Below are positions 7,874 to 16,012 of a DNA stretch of 61,336 bases, piece by piece (positions within the stretch are counted from its first letter, which is position 1; the number at the start of each line of letters is the position of its first letter). The translations under genes and the position numbers were made by a program. The notes below the pieces were generated by a model. That model was not told the origin of the DNA. It searched no databases and saw nothing but the letters and a program-made list of their open reading frames with translations. Source of the stretch: Clostridia bacterium (lineage in GTDB: Bacteria > Bacillota > Clostridia > Christensenellales > Borkfalkiaceae); contig JAGAIW010000153.1 of NCBI GenBank assembly GCA_017626305.1, forward strand, positions 1 to 61,336, given 5' to 3'.

Positions 7874-8005
7874 GGGATTCTTCCCTACGGTCAGAATGAC
7901 GGGTAGAAGAGAGAGTAGGGATTCTTCCCTACGGTCAGAATGACGGGTAGAAGAGAGAGTAGGGATTCTTCCCTACGGTCAGAATGACGGGTGGAAAAGA
8001 GAGTA
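7874..8005 (+). repeat. Three tandem 44-bp repeats between terL and the TerS-like gene
   Basis: Units at 7874-7917, 7918-7961 and 7962-8005 start GGGATTCTTCCCTACGGTCA. The first two are identical and the third has a few changes at its end. The core belongs to the dispersed family seen at 5501-5527 and 17043-17081. No CRISPR-like spacer variation is present. Confidence 0.9.
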
Positions 8006-8030
8006 GGAATAGGTGAAAAGGAGAGAGAAA

Positions 8031-8399
8031 ATGGAAAAGGAAGAAAAGCTTGGGGACGCGTTGTTAAAGGTGGCGCTTGGGTATCAGGTTTCCGAAATCA
8101 CCGAAGAGTATGCGGAAGTGGACGGGACGTTAAAGCTCACCAAACGCAAGAAGACGAAAAAGGATATTCCGCCCGATTTGAAAGCGGTGCAAATGCTTTT
8201 GGAAGGACGGGAAAACGGCGATATGGCAGCCATGACGGACGAAGAACTGGAAACGGAAAGAAAACGTTTGTTGGCTTTGCTAATCGACGAAGAAAAACAA
8301 AAAAAGGGGGAGCAGGTATGCGTTGAAACAAAAAAGACGGCGGCAAAGCCGCGCAAACGGGTAGTGAGAAAAACGGTAAAAAGGAGTAAGGAAACATGA
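8031..8399 (+). CDS. TerS-like (terminase small subunit) protein lacking an evident DNA-binding domain
   Basis: The start at 8031 follows AAAAGGAGAGAGAAA. The 122 residues begin directly with a segment (ALLKVALGYQ, then ITEEYAEVDG, KLTKRKK, KDIPPDLKAV) that resembles the oligomerisation core of Clostridia phage small terminases, where a GY...E..T-rich beta hairpin precedes a PPD helix. A Lys/Arg-rich tail follows. The usual N-terminal helix-turn-helix that recognises the packaging site is not seen, and the upstream gap holds only tandem repeats. It overlaps the portal start by ATGA. Without that domain, packaging-site choice would be relaxed or lost. The family assignment is moderate and is based on pattern and position. 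Confidence 0.55.
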   Translation: MEKEEKLGDALLKVALGYQVSEITEEYAEVDGTLKLTKRKKTKKDIPPDLKAVQMLLEGRENGDMAAMTDEELETERKRLLALLIDEEKQKKGEQVCVETKKTAAKPRKRVVRKTVKRSKET

Positions 8400-10255
8400 G
8401 CAAGGAACAATTTACGGATAAGCAGGCGGCGGAAGAAAAAAGGAAACAAAAGCTTGCCGCGGAAGTGGCGGCGGATTTTCAGCGCCGCAGGGAACAAAGA
8501 CGGAGTGTGGAAAGCGGTTGGCTTTTGAATATGCGCTTTTACAGCGGCGATCAGTATTGCGACGTTTCGCCGCTTGGCGGTATCGTAGAAGAAAACGACG
8601 GGTATTACTGGCAATCGCGCAGGGTGTTTAATCATATCGCGCCGCTGGTGGATTCCCGTATTGCAAAGCTCGAAAAGCTGCGCCCCGTGCTGCGCGTTCG
8701 CGCATTCTCCGACGAAGAAGGGGACGTCAAAACGGCAAAGCTTGCCACGGGCGTTTTACAGTACGCGCAAAGCCGTATCGCGTTTGCGGAAACGGTATCG
8801 AAGGCGACGGTGTGGTCGGAAACCTGCGGTTCGGCGTTTTACAAAGTTACTTGGAACGAGCAGGGCGGTAAAAAGGTAGGCGTGGACGAGCATGGGAACG
8901 CCGTGTTTGAAGGGGAAGTTAGCGTTGCGGCTTTGTCGCCCTTTGAAGTGTATCCCGACGATTTAACCGCCGACGGGGTGGAAAATATGCGCAGCATTAT
9001 CCATGCAAGGGCGGTCAGCGTCGATTACGTAAAGGATAATTACGGCGTAGAAGTGGCGGCGGAAGCTCCTGACCTTTTGACAAAAGTAGGCTACTGCGCG
9101 CCGTCGTCGGCAATCGCGCGTATGGGACAAGCGGATGAAGTGGCGTTGGACGAAAGCGTAGTGCTTATCGAACGCTATACCCGTCCAAACGGTGATTTAC
9201 CGCAAGGAAAATTAGAAATCGTCGCAGGGGGAAAGCTGTTGTATGAAGGGGAATTACCCTATCGCAACGGCGAACGCGGCGAGAGAATCTTCCCGTTTGT
9301 CAAACAGGATTGCTTGACGCTCCCCGGTGCTTTTTTCGGGGCGAGCGTTATCGACAGAATGATTCCCGTACAGCGCGCGTATAACGCCGTGCGCAATAGA
9401 AAACACGAGTTTTTAAACCGTGTATCCATGGGCGTTTTAACGGTGGAAGACGGGTCGGTGGACACGGACGAGCTGGCGGAAGAAGGATTAAACCCCGGGA
9501 AAATTCTCGTTTACCGTCAAGGGGGAAAAGCGCCTGAAATGCTGGATTGCGGCAAAGTGCCTACGGAGTTTTCTTTGGAAGAAGAATGGCTGGAACAGGA
9601 GTTTTCTTTGATTAGCGGCATTAGCGAGCTTTCGCAAAATTCCACGCCTGCAAGGGTGACCAGCGCAACGGGCTTGCAGTTGCTTTTATCCCAAGACGAT
9701 TCGCGCTTGGCGGCGACTTTGGGTAGTTTGGAACGGGCTATTAAAGAAGTGGGTAGGCAGATTTTACGGCTGTATCGGCAGTTTGCGGGCTCGGCAAGAT
9801 TGATGACCTTGACGGGCGAAAACAAGAAAACGCAGGTGTATTATTTCAACGCCGCCGACCTTTCGGTAAGCGACGTGCAGTTTGAAACGCAGGAAGCGGT
9901 TACGCCCGAAGAAAAGCGCGCGACCATTTTAAAATTGTACGAATGTGGCGTATTGACGGACGAAAACGGTAAGCTTTCTCCGGAAAATAAAAGCCGTGTT
10001 TTGGAAGCGTTCGGCTTTGGCAGTTATGAAAACGCGCAGGATATTTCCGCGTTGCATATCGCAAAAGCAGGCGAAGAAAATTTGAATATGCTCGTTGGGG
10101 AAACGGCGGTGGACGAGTACGACGACCATAGTTTACATATCACCGAGCATACCAGATTTTTGCTTTCGTCAGAGTTTAGAAAAAAACAAAACGAAGGGTT
10201 AAAGCAACGTTTTGTTGCGCATATCGCGGCGCATAAGCAAAAGGCGATACAATAA
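8396..10255 (+). CDS. P22-like portal protein
   Basis: This 619-residue protein has the P22-type portal layout. There is a charged N-terminal helix, a GWLLNMRFYSGDQY segment, and the NHIAPLVDSRIAKLEK region that matches the wing. The stem/clip and crown follow, with QRAYNAVRNRKHEF and a Gln/Ser-rich STPARVTSATGLQLL stretch near residues 415-430. A dodecamer of this protein forms the DNA channel at one capsid vertex and docks the terminase. It is translationally coupled to the TerS-like gene (ATGA). No frameshift is seen. Confidence 0.88.
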   Translation: MSKEQFTDKQAAEEKRKQKLAAEVAADFQRRREQRRSVESGWLLNMRFYSGDQYCDVSPLGGIVEENDGYYWQSRRVFNHIAPLVDSRIAKLEKLRPVLRVRAFSDEEGDVKTAKLATGVLQYAQSRIAFAETVSKATVWSETCGSAFYKVTWNEQGGKKVGVDEHGNAVFEGEVSVAALSPFEVYPDDLTADGVENMRSIIHARAVSVDYVKDNYGVEVAAEAPDLLTKVGYCAPSSAIARMGQADEVALDESVVLIERYTRPNGDLPQGKLEIVAGGKLLYEGELPYRNGERGERIFPFVKQDCLTLPGAFFGASVIDRMIPVQRAYNAVRNRKHEFLNRVSMGVLTVEDGSVDTDELAEEGLNPGKILVYRQGGKAPEMLDCGKVPTEFSLEEEWLEQEFSLISGISELSQNSTPARVTSATGLQLLLSQDDSRLAATLGSLERAIKEVGRQILRLYRQFAGSARLMTLTGENKKTQVYYFNAADLSVSDVQFETQEAVTPEEKRATILKLYECGVLTDENGKLSPENKSRVLEAFGFGSYENAQDISALHIAKAGEENLNMLVGETAVDEYDDHSLHITEHTRFLLSSEFRKKQNEGLKQRFVAHIAAHKQKAIQ

Positions 10256-10273
10256 AATGAAGGAGAAAAAAAT

Positions 10274-11008
10274 ATGAAAAAGGACAACGAATACGTACAG
10301 GAAACGGGCACGGAAGATATCGTAATGGCGAAAGACGGGGAAAATACGGAGCGAAACGCCCCCGCGCAGGCTTCGGCGGTGCTTGGAAAATTTAAGGACG
10401 TGGACGCCCTTGCTAAGGCGTACGGCTGCTTACAGGCGGAATTTACGCGACGTAGCCAAATGCTGAAACAGTTACAAAAGGAAATGGACAATCTCAAAGC
10501 TGAAAAGGTGGAAAGCACGCAAAATACAGGGGTGGAAAAGCTCCGCAAAAATGCTGCCGCAAGACGCGCGGAAGAAGAAAAGTTCGACGCGTATATCCAC
10601 GGCTTAGAACAGGCGAGCGTACGCGCCGACGAGTCGGAAATTGAGCTCCATGACCAACAACCGCAGCCTATCGAAGGCGTAAGCGAAAGCATGGAAACGG
10701 GGACTTTGCAGGAAAACGCGCAAAGGGATATTGCCGTTTCGGACGACGTGAAAAACGTCGCGCCGTTACAGCCGAGCCGCGGAATGACCGCGCTTTCGGA
10801 CGACGAACTTTTCGACAAGGTAATGCAAAACGAAGGGGTGCGCTTGAAAATCGTCGGGAGTTATTTATCTTCCTTGACGAAAAGCGGCGCGCCGCTTCTC
10901 ACGGGCGGAACGGGGGCGCTTGCCGCTCCGCAGCAAAAGGCGAAAAATTTTTCGGAAGCGGGCAACATGGCGTTGCATATGTTCCGTAAAAGCACGCAAC
11001 AAGCGTAA
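10274..11008 (+). CDS. Phage scaffolding protein (P22 gp8-like position)
   Basis: The 244 residues are hydrophilic and strongly helical. A central predicted coiled coil (about 55-115, Lys/Glu/Gln-rich) is followed by an acidic linker and a C-terminal region (about 180-244) with basic residues, the usual place where scaffolds contact the coat. It lies between portal and coat as in P22. Scaffold-type assembly fits the absence of a prohead protease gene. Sequence alone does not prove the role. The RBS GGAG is 8 nt from the ATG. Confidence 0.7.
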   Translation: MKKDNEYVQETGTEDIVMAKDGENTERNAPAQASAVLGKFKDVDALAKAYGCLQAEFTRRSQMLKQLQKEMDNLKAEKVESTQNTGVEKLRKNAAARRAEEEKFDAYIHGLEQASVRADESEIELHDQQPQPIEGVSESMETGTLQENAQRDIAVSDDVKNVAPLQPSRGMTALSDDELFDKVMQNEGVRLKIVGSYLSSLTKSGAPLLTGGTGALAAPQQKAKNFSEAGNMALHMFRKSTQQA

Positions 11009-11033
11009 AATAAAGTTTTAGGAGAAAAAAATT

Positions 11034-12206
11034 ATGATTACAGTAGAAACTGCGGATAACGCATTGAAATCTTTTTATTTGGACGCCGTAACGGAAGCGT
11101 TGAACTTAAAAGCAAATCCCTTACTGGCGCAATTTAAACGTTCGTCTGCCGACGTAGTGGGCAAGGACGTGCGTAAGCTTGTCAGAATTGGCATTAACGC
11201 CGGTATCGGCGCGGGCAGCGAAACGGGAGATCTTCCTTCCGCTAGAAGTGGCGATAGGGTGGAATTTGTCACGACGCTGAAAAACTTGTACGGTACGATT
11301 GAAATCTCGGATAAAGCCATTCGCGCGTCGGCGAATAACGAAGGCGCGTTCGTCAATCTTTTAAACGACGAAATGGAATCGCTGGTAAAAAGCGCGTCCT
11401 TAAACTTTGGCAGAATGTTGTTCGGTAACGGAACGGGATATCTCAGCGACGTTAGCGAAGCAAAAGGCAAGCAAGTTTACGTTGGCGATATTGCGCCGTT
11501 TTTGGAAGGTATGTACGTCGATTTTATCGACACGTTGGACGTAGCGATTCCCGAAGCACAAAACGTAAAAATTACACACGTAGACAGAAAAAACGGCATC
11601 ATTATGACGGAAAAGGATTGCAGCGAATACTTGCTGGAAGGATGTCTTATCTATATGCACGGTTCGCGTGATTACGAGTTGACGGGGCTTGGCGCGCTCT
11701 TTGACGAGTACCACGATATGTACGGTTTGAACAGAACGGAATTTCCAAGCATCCGCCCTTATCGAATGAATAACGTCGGGGAAATTAGCGATATCAAAAT
11801 TCAAAAGGCAATCGACGACATTGAAGCAAACTCGGGCAACCAAATCAATTTTATCGTTTGCTCTTTGGACGTAAAACGCACGTTGATGGATTATTTCCGT
11901 AAGATGTCTATCGTACTTCCTACAATGGAAATCGAAGGCGGCTTTAAGGCGCTGAACTTTAACGGTATTCCCCTTGTCGCCGACAGATTTTGTCCAGCGA
12001 GTACCATGTATCTGTTGAATACCAACGACTTTATTATTCATCAGCTTTGCGACTGGAAATGGTTGGAAGGCGAAGACGGAAAAATCTTGAAACAAGTACC
12101 CGGTAAGCCCGTGTATACGGCTACGCTTGTTAAGTATGCAGAGCTTATGTGTACTCGTCCGAATGGACAAGGTATCTTACTGGATATTCAAACGAATATA
12201 GAGTAA
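11034..12206 (+). CDS. Major capsid (coat) protein
   Basis: At 390 residues and uninterrupted, it carries an N-terminal helical arm and the beta-rich P-domain/E-loop region of HK97-fold coats. A Gly-rich GAGSETGDLP loop sits near residue 60 and an A-domain-like C-terminal half contains EGGFKALNFNGIPLVAD. There is no protease-cleaved delta domain, in line with a scaffold-dependent P22-like head. A strong TTAGGAG site precedes the ATG, and a GC-rich hairpin follows the gene, as is common for highly expressed coat genes. Confidence 0.85.
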   Translation: MITVETADNALKSFYLDAVTEALNLKANPLLAQFKRSSADVVGKDVRKLVRIGINAGIGAGSETGDLPSARSGDRVEFVTTLKNLYGTIEISDKAIRASANNEGAFVNLLNDEMESLVKSASLNFGRMLFGNGTGYLSDVSEAKGKQVYVGDIAPFLEGMYVDFIDTLDVAIPEAQNVKITHVDRKNGIIMTEKDCSEYLLEGCLIYMHGSRDYELTGLGALFDEYHDMYGLNRTEFPSIRPYRMNNVGEISDIKIQKAIDDIEANSGNQINFIVCSLDVKRTLMDYFRKMSIVLPTMEIEGGFKALNFNGIPLVADRFCPASTMYLLNTNDFIIHQLCDWKWLEGEDGKILKQVPGKPVYTATLVKYAELMCTRPNGQGILLDIQTNIE

Positions 12207-12254
12207 GCATAGGCGGTAGACGCCGTAAAAAGAAGAGAATGAAGGGAAAGGGGT

Positions 12255-12273
12255 GCGCCGCTTTGGGCGGCGC
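12255..12273 (+). other. GC-rich stem-loop after the coat gene
   Basis: GCGCCGC (12255-12261) pairs with GCGGCGC (12267-12273) around TTTGG. No U-run follows, so it is more likely an mRNA stabiliser or partial attenuator than a terminator. Confidence 0.5.
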
Positions 12274-12285
12274 GTGGGGTGAAAT

Positions 12286-12348
12286 ATGAAAAATACGCCG
12301 CTACGTATGTCTAAAAAACGTACCTGCGGCGGAAGGAGAGAATTATGA
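12286..12348 (+). CDS. Possible 20-aa basic peptide coupled to the adaptor gene
   Basis: ATG at 12286 follows GTGGGGTGAAAT. The peptide has many Lys/Arg and a Cys-Gly-Gly, and its TGA overlaps the next gene's start region. It may only serve translational coupling across the post-coat hairpin. Confidence 0.25.
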   Translation: MKNTPLRMSKKRTCGGRREL

Positions 12349-12899
12349 TCACGGTAAAAGAAGCGGTACAAGCAGCAGCGGAAACGTTGGGGCTTGGAGA
12401 AAAGGTAAACGCTTATTTGAACGGAGAAACTTCGGAAGGACAGGCGGAAACCGAGCACTTAACGCGTTGTTTTTCCGTCGTGGAAAACGAGCTTGCCTTG
12501 GATTATTTTCCGTTGACGGCGGAAGAAACTTTGCAAACGGATACGGGCGCGGTGTATTTTTCCGAATTTTCAAAAAGTATCGTGCGCGTGTTAAAGGTTA
12601 CGGACGAATGGGGGAATAACGTTCCGTTTAAGCTCTATCCCGAATATCTCAAAGCGCAAAGCGGTCAGCTTACCGTTACGTATAGCTACGTGCCTTTGGA
12701 GAAGGATATAGACGGCGTTAGCGATTTTACGCTGTTCGTTTGCGTGCGGCATTTTGCCTACGGTATGGCGGCGGAGTATGCGCTTTCGCTGGGATTGTTT
12801 GAAGAAGCGGCGGTGTATTCCAAAAAATACAAGGACGCTATTGCGGCAACCTATCGTTTATCGCCGTCTAAAAAAATACGCGCGAGAAGGTGGGTGTAA
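12345..12899 (+). CDS. Head completion/head-tail adaptor protein (P22 gp4-like position)
   Basis: This 184-residue protein has an N-terminal helical bundle (about 1-50) with VKEAVQAAAETLGL, a middle beta segment, and a C-terminal helical region ending in a basic ARRW tail. Size and position directly after the coat match P22 gp4, which binds below the portal and closes it. GGAAGGAGAG precedes the ATG. It is coupled to the following gene, whose start region overlaps its end. The family call rests on position and fold impression. Confidence 0.65.
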   Translation: MITVKEAVQAAAETLGLGEKVNAYLNGETSEGQAETEHLTRCFSVVENELALDYFPLTAEETLQTDTGAVYFSEFSKSIVRVLKVTDEWGNNVPFKLYPEYLKAQSGQLTVTYSYVPLEKDIDGVSDFTLFVCVRHFAYGMAAEYALSLGLFEEAAVYSKKYKDAIAATYRLSPSKKIRARRWV

Positions 12900-12901
12900 T
12901 C

Positions 12902-14248
12902 ATGGGCAAACAAGTGAAAACGGTTGCGGCTTTTTCGCAAGACGAGCTGGGTGAAAAGATATGGAAAGTGCGCTCGGCTAAAAACGTGGAATTTTCAGAC
13001 GGTACGGCGAAGACGGGCGTGGGGATTTCTACCGCTTTCACGCAAGACGGTAGTGCGCTTTCGTTAAATGGCGTACCGCTGGTTGACAGCGTATTTACCG
13101 TGCAGGAATACGCGGACGGTAGCTATAAAGAACGGTACGCGTTGTTGGCAGACGGGGATTTATACGCGTGGAACGACGCCGAGCAGACGTTTGAAGACCT
13201 GAGAATGCTTGGCGGCAGAATGAAAGCGGTTGGCGTAACGTCGGCGGTGGACAAAGGAGAAGTGCAGGACGTCATGTTGGCGGGGAAAGGCGGCGTGTTG
13301 TTTATGCGCGGTTTGGAAACGACTGTGGAAAGCGTTGCGCCCGTTTTGCCTTCGGCTTGTTTTGCGCTGGGGAGATATTTTTTCGTGGAAAAGCCGTACA
13401 CGCTATGGTATTCCAAGCCGTATGCTCCGCGCGACCATGCGGACAGTATTAACGACGGCGGTAACATACGCTTGCCTTCCGAATACGGCACGATCGTGGG
13501 GATTGCCGCTGTCAAAGAATACGTATACGTCTTTTACGAATACGGAATATCCCGTATCAAAGTTGGGGGCTCGGCAAGAGAATTTCGTGTGTATCCGTTG
13601 GCGTATGGCGGCGGTAAAATTCACGGGGACAGCTTGGGCGTTAGCGCTATCGGAGAGCAACAAATCGTGTTTCTTGCCGACGACGGCTTGTACTCGCTAC
13701 ACGGCGAACACGCCAAGCGCATATGCAAAGAGCTTGCGATAAGACCTTTACATGGGGAATATCCTTGTTATCACGCGGAGTTTGACGGAAAGTATTTCCT
13801 GTCGTATATGAGCGACGACGGGACGCGGAAAGCCGTAGTTGCGGATATGGAAACGGGGAAAGGATATTTTGCGTTCGCGCCAGCGGGGCTGTCCGGCTTT
13901 GCCGGAAAAGCGTACTGCTGCGACGGGGGATATTTAAGACGTTTGTCCGCCTTTGACGGCGAGTTGCCGAGCGGGGAAACGTATACGTTTGAAACGGAAA
14001 ACGTCGCGATAGGGAAAGGACGTAAAACCTTGGACTATTTAGAACTGCTAGGCGAAGGCGAATGTCACGTTTGGGTGCGTTCGGATATGGGCGAATGGAA
14101 GGGCGATTTTTCTATGCAAAACGGCAAGGCAAGCCGTTCGCTTGCGCTGCGTGGAAAGGACTTCGTCTTTACGTTCACCTTGGAAAAAGGTTGTATCTTA
14201 CGCGGTTTGCGCGCGGAATTTCAAAGCCCTGACGGGAAAGGAGTATAA
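12902..14248 (+). CDS. Tail-hub/DNA-stabilisation protein (P22 gp10-like beta-propeller)
   Basis: The ATG at 12902 is preferred to an in-frame GTG at 12890 because GAAGGTGGG is properly spaced. The 448 residues form repeated four-strand blades with Tyr-rich turns typical of a propeller, for example the stretches around RYALLADGDLY, YGISRIKVGG and KAVVADMETG, followed by a C-terminal beta region. P22 gp10, of similar size, binds gp4 and plugs the head; order and fold fit. In P22 the next genes encode the tail needle and ejection proteins, and these are not recognisable here. Confidence 0.65.
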   Translation: MGKQVKTVAAFSQDELGEKIWKVRSAKNVEFSDGTAKTGVGISTAFTQDGSALSLNGVPLVDSVFTVQEYADGSYKERYALLADGDLYAWNDAEQTFEDLRMLGGRMKAVGVTSAVDKGEVQDVMLAGKGGVLFMRGLETTVESVAPVLPSACFALGRYFFVEKPYTLWYSKPYAPRDHADSINDGGNIRLPSEYGTIVGIAAVKEYVYVFYEYGISRIKVGGSAREFRVYPLAYGGGKIHGDSLGVSAIGEQQIVFLADDGLYSLHGEHAKRICKELAIRPLHGEYPCYHAEFDGKYFLSYMSDDGTRKAVVADMETGKGYFAFAPAGLSGFAGKAYCCDGGYLRRLSAFDGELPSGETYTFETENVAIGKGRKTLDYLELLGEGECHVWVRSDMGEWKGDFSMQNGKASRSLALRGKDFVFTFTLEKGCILRGLRAEFQSPDGKGV

Positions 14249-14253
14249 GCGTT

Positions 14254-14757
14254 ATGGAAATTGATATTATCGATTACACGGAGCAGCAATACGCCGCTTT
14301 GACGGAAAGTCAGGTGCTTAGAGTGCAGGACGCGCAGCTACAAAAAAACAATTTGGTTCGTAGGCGTGAACAGGAAAAGAAGGACGAAAAATCCCGACTG
14401 TTAGAACAGGGGATTTTCCTTTCTCCCATATGGGAATTGTACTGCGCGGAGCTGGACGAAAGCTATGAAAAGCGTATTGAAAACGTACGGGATAGCCTGC
14501 TCTTTTATTTGCGCTATACGCAAAAGGCGAGCTCGGAAGAAATTTCCAAAGCGCCGTATACCGTCAATTACGCTTTGTCGGACGTGGAGCGTCTGAATAT
14601 CGTTCGTAGTTATTACGAAACGACCTATCCCGATCCGGTCGAGCGCTTTGAAGCGTTTAAGCTGGACACGGTTGCGCCGAATTATATCGCCTATTTTTAC
14701 GGGGCGTTATACGACACGTTTTTGGAAGCGTCGAAAGAAGCGGAAAGCGGGGCTTGA
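14254..14757 (+). CDS. Unknown last gene of the capsid module
   Basis: This 167-residue, mostly helical protein has a charged coiled-coil-like stretch (about 20-50) and Tyr-rich helices at its C-terminal end. AAAGGAG lies upstream and the gap to the gp10-like gene is 5 nt, so it belongs to the same transcript. It takes the place where a tail needle would be expected, but I see no needle-like heptad pattern over its whole length. Function unknown. Its final codons form the left arm of the module's terminator. Confidence 0.55.
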   Translation: MEIDIIDYTEQQYAALTESQVLRVQDAQLQKNNLVRRREQEKKDEKSRLLEQGIFLSPIWELYCAELDESYEKRIENVRDSLLFYLRYTQKASSEEISKAPYTVNYALSDVERLNIVRSYYETTYPDPVERFEAFKLDTVAPNYIAYFYGALYDTFLEASKEAESGA

Positions 14758-14772
14758 TAGCTCCGCTTTTTT
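14744..14772 (+). terminator. Terminator of the capsid module
   Basis: AAAGCGGGGC (14744-14753) pairs with GCTCCGCTTT (14760-14769) around TTGATA, with one G-U pair, and is followed by TTT. The stop codon of the last module gene lies in the loop. Confidence 0.85.
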
Positions 14773-14800
14773 CTCTTTGAGAAAAACAGGGGTAATTCGC

Positions 14801-14829
14801 TTGCTTTTTTTCGTGGGCTTTGTTATAAT
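14801..14829 (+). promoter_or_regulatory. Promoter of dut
   Basis: TTGCTT (14801-14806) and TATAAT (14824-14829) are 17 nt apart. Together with the terminator at 14744-14772 this separates dut from the capsid module. Confidence 0.85.
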
Positions 14830-14864
14830 GATTAGCGGATAAATAACCTACTACGGAGAAAAAA

Positions 14865-15308
14865 ATGATGCCTAAGGTTCAAGTAAAAAAACTCAACGAA
14901 AAAGCGGTGTTGCCCACCTACGGTAGCGCGTATGCGGCAGGAGCGGATTTATACGCTGTGTGTGAAGAAGATATCGTTATCGCGCCGAGCCAAACGGTGC
15001 TGGTGCATACGGGGCTTGCTATGGAAATTCCCGAAGGCTACGCAGGGCTTATCTATGCAAGGAGCGGTTTGGCGTCCAAGCGCGGTCTTGCGCCTGCCAA
15101 CAAAGTCGGTGTGGTGGACGCGGACTATCGCGGTGAAGTGATGGTGGCGCTGCATAATCATTCGGATAAAGAGCAAACGATTACCTGTGGCGAGCGTATT
15201 GCGCAGCTTGTCGTCGCGCCCTTTTTGCGCGTGGATTACGCCGAAACGCAAACGCTGTCCGATACCGTGCGCGGCGAAGGCGGCTTTGGAAGTACGGGTA
15301 CGAAATGA
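14865..15308 (+). CDS. dut: dUTP diphosphatase
   Basis: This 147-residue trimeric-type dUTPase hydrolyses dUTP to dUMP and PPi, keeping uracil out of DNA and feeding dTMP synthesis. Motifs are in order: AGADLYA, the ARSGLASK loop, GVVDADYRGE (catalytic Asp), ERIAQLVV and the C-terminal RGEGGFGSTG arm. ACGGAG lies before two adjacent ATG codons, either of which may be the start. dut genes also occur in phages, but this one has its own promoter and continues into trmB, so I regard it as a host gene. Confidence 0.95.
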   Translation: MMPKVQVKKLNEKAVLPTYGSAYAAGADLYAVCEEDIVIAPSQTVLVHTGLAMEIPEGYAGLIYARSGLASKRGLAPANKVGVVDADYRGEVMVALHNHSDKEQTITCGERIAQLVVAPFLRVDYAETQTLSDTVRGEGGFGSTGTK

Positions 15309-15322
15309 GAAGGTAAAAACGT

Positions 15323-16012
15323 ATGTCAATGAGAATGAGAAAAAAGAGAAACTTCGACGCGCGTATGCAAGCGTGCGGAGATTTGTTGTTGGCTAAGGGT
15401 GCAAACGGCATACTTAATATGAAGGAAGCGGCGGAACATTTCCGCGCGTTGATTGATTTTTCGGCGGCGTTTGGAAACGACGCGCCTATCGAGCTGGAAA
15501 TCGGTTGCGGAAAGGGCGGTTTTATTTGCGAATTAGCCTGCAAAAAACCCAACGTGAATTATTTGGCTTTGGAAAAGATGAGCAACGTGATTTTAACGCC
15601 GATGGAAGCGGTGAAAGCGCAGGGAATAGAAAACGTTCGTTTTCTCAATATCCGCGCGGAATGTATTCCCTGTTACATTCCCGAAAACAGTTTGGATACT
15701 ATCTATTTGAACTTCTCGACGCCGCTGCCAAAGCTTGGATATGCGTCGCAAAGACTTACCCATAGGAACTTTTTAAACGTGTATAAAAAGCTGTTGAAAA
15801 ACGGCGGGCGTATCGTTCAAAAAACGGACGATAGGGATTTTTTTGACTTTTCCTTGGAAGAATACAAAGCCTGCGGTTTTGCTTTGGAAAACGTTACGTA
15901 TAACCTGCACGAAAACGGCAATCCCGAATGGAATATCGTAACGGAATACGAAAACAAATGGGTGGAAAAAGGCTTTCCTATCCATAGAGTAGAAGCGGTG
16001 GTGATAAAATGA
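15323..16012 (+). CDS. trmB: tRNA (guanine-N7-)-methyltransferase
   Basis: The 229 residues form a TrmB Rossmann-fold enzyme that makes m7G46 in tRNA using S-adenosylmethionine. The SAM loop is EIGCGKGGFI (about residue 55), ALEKMSNV follows, and NFSTPLPK near residue 133 occupies the place of the usual NFPDPWPK, so the family's Asp and Trp are changed to Ser/Thr and Leu. The C-terminal motif TEYENKWVEKG is intact. The gene overlaps the next by ATGA. Confidence 0.9.
   Translation: MSMRMRKKRNFDARMQACGDLLLAKGANGILNMKEAAEHFRALIDFSAAFGNDAPIELEIGCGKGGFICELACKKPNVNYLALEKMSNVILTPMEAVKAQGIENVRFLNIRAECIPCYIPENSLDTIYLNFSTPLPKLGYASQRLTHRNFLNVYKKLLKNGGRIVQKTDDRDFFDFSLEEYKACGFALENVTYNLHENGNPEWNIVTEYENKWVEKGFPIHRVEAVVIK

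Noticed and set aside
7874-8005. CRISPR array
   Set aside because: Three copies are directly adjacent without variable spacers and no cas genes are nearby; it is a plain tandem repeat.
7991-8326. 111-codon ORF overlapping the TerS-like gene
   Set aside because: It has no RBS and lies in another frame of a gene that has AAAAGGAG and an ATGA overlap with the portal gene.
14865-15308. dut as part of the phage module
   Set aside because: A terminator (14744-14772) and a separate promoter (14801-14829) divide it from the capsid genes, and it continues into trmB.
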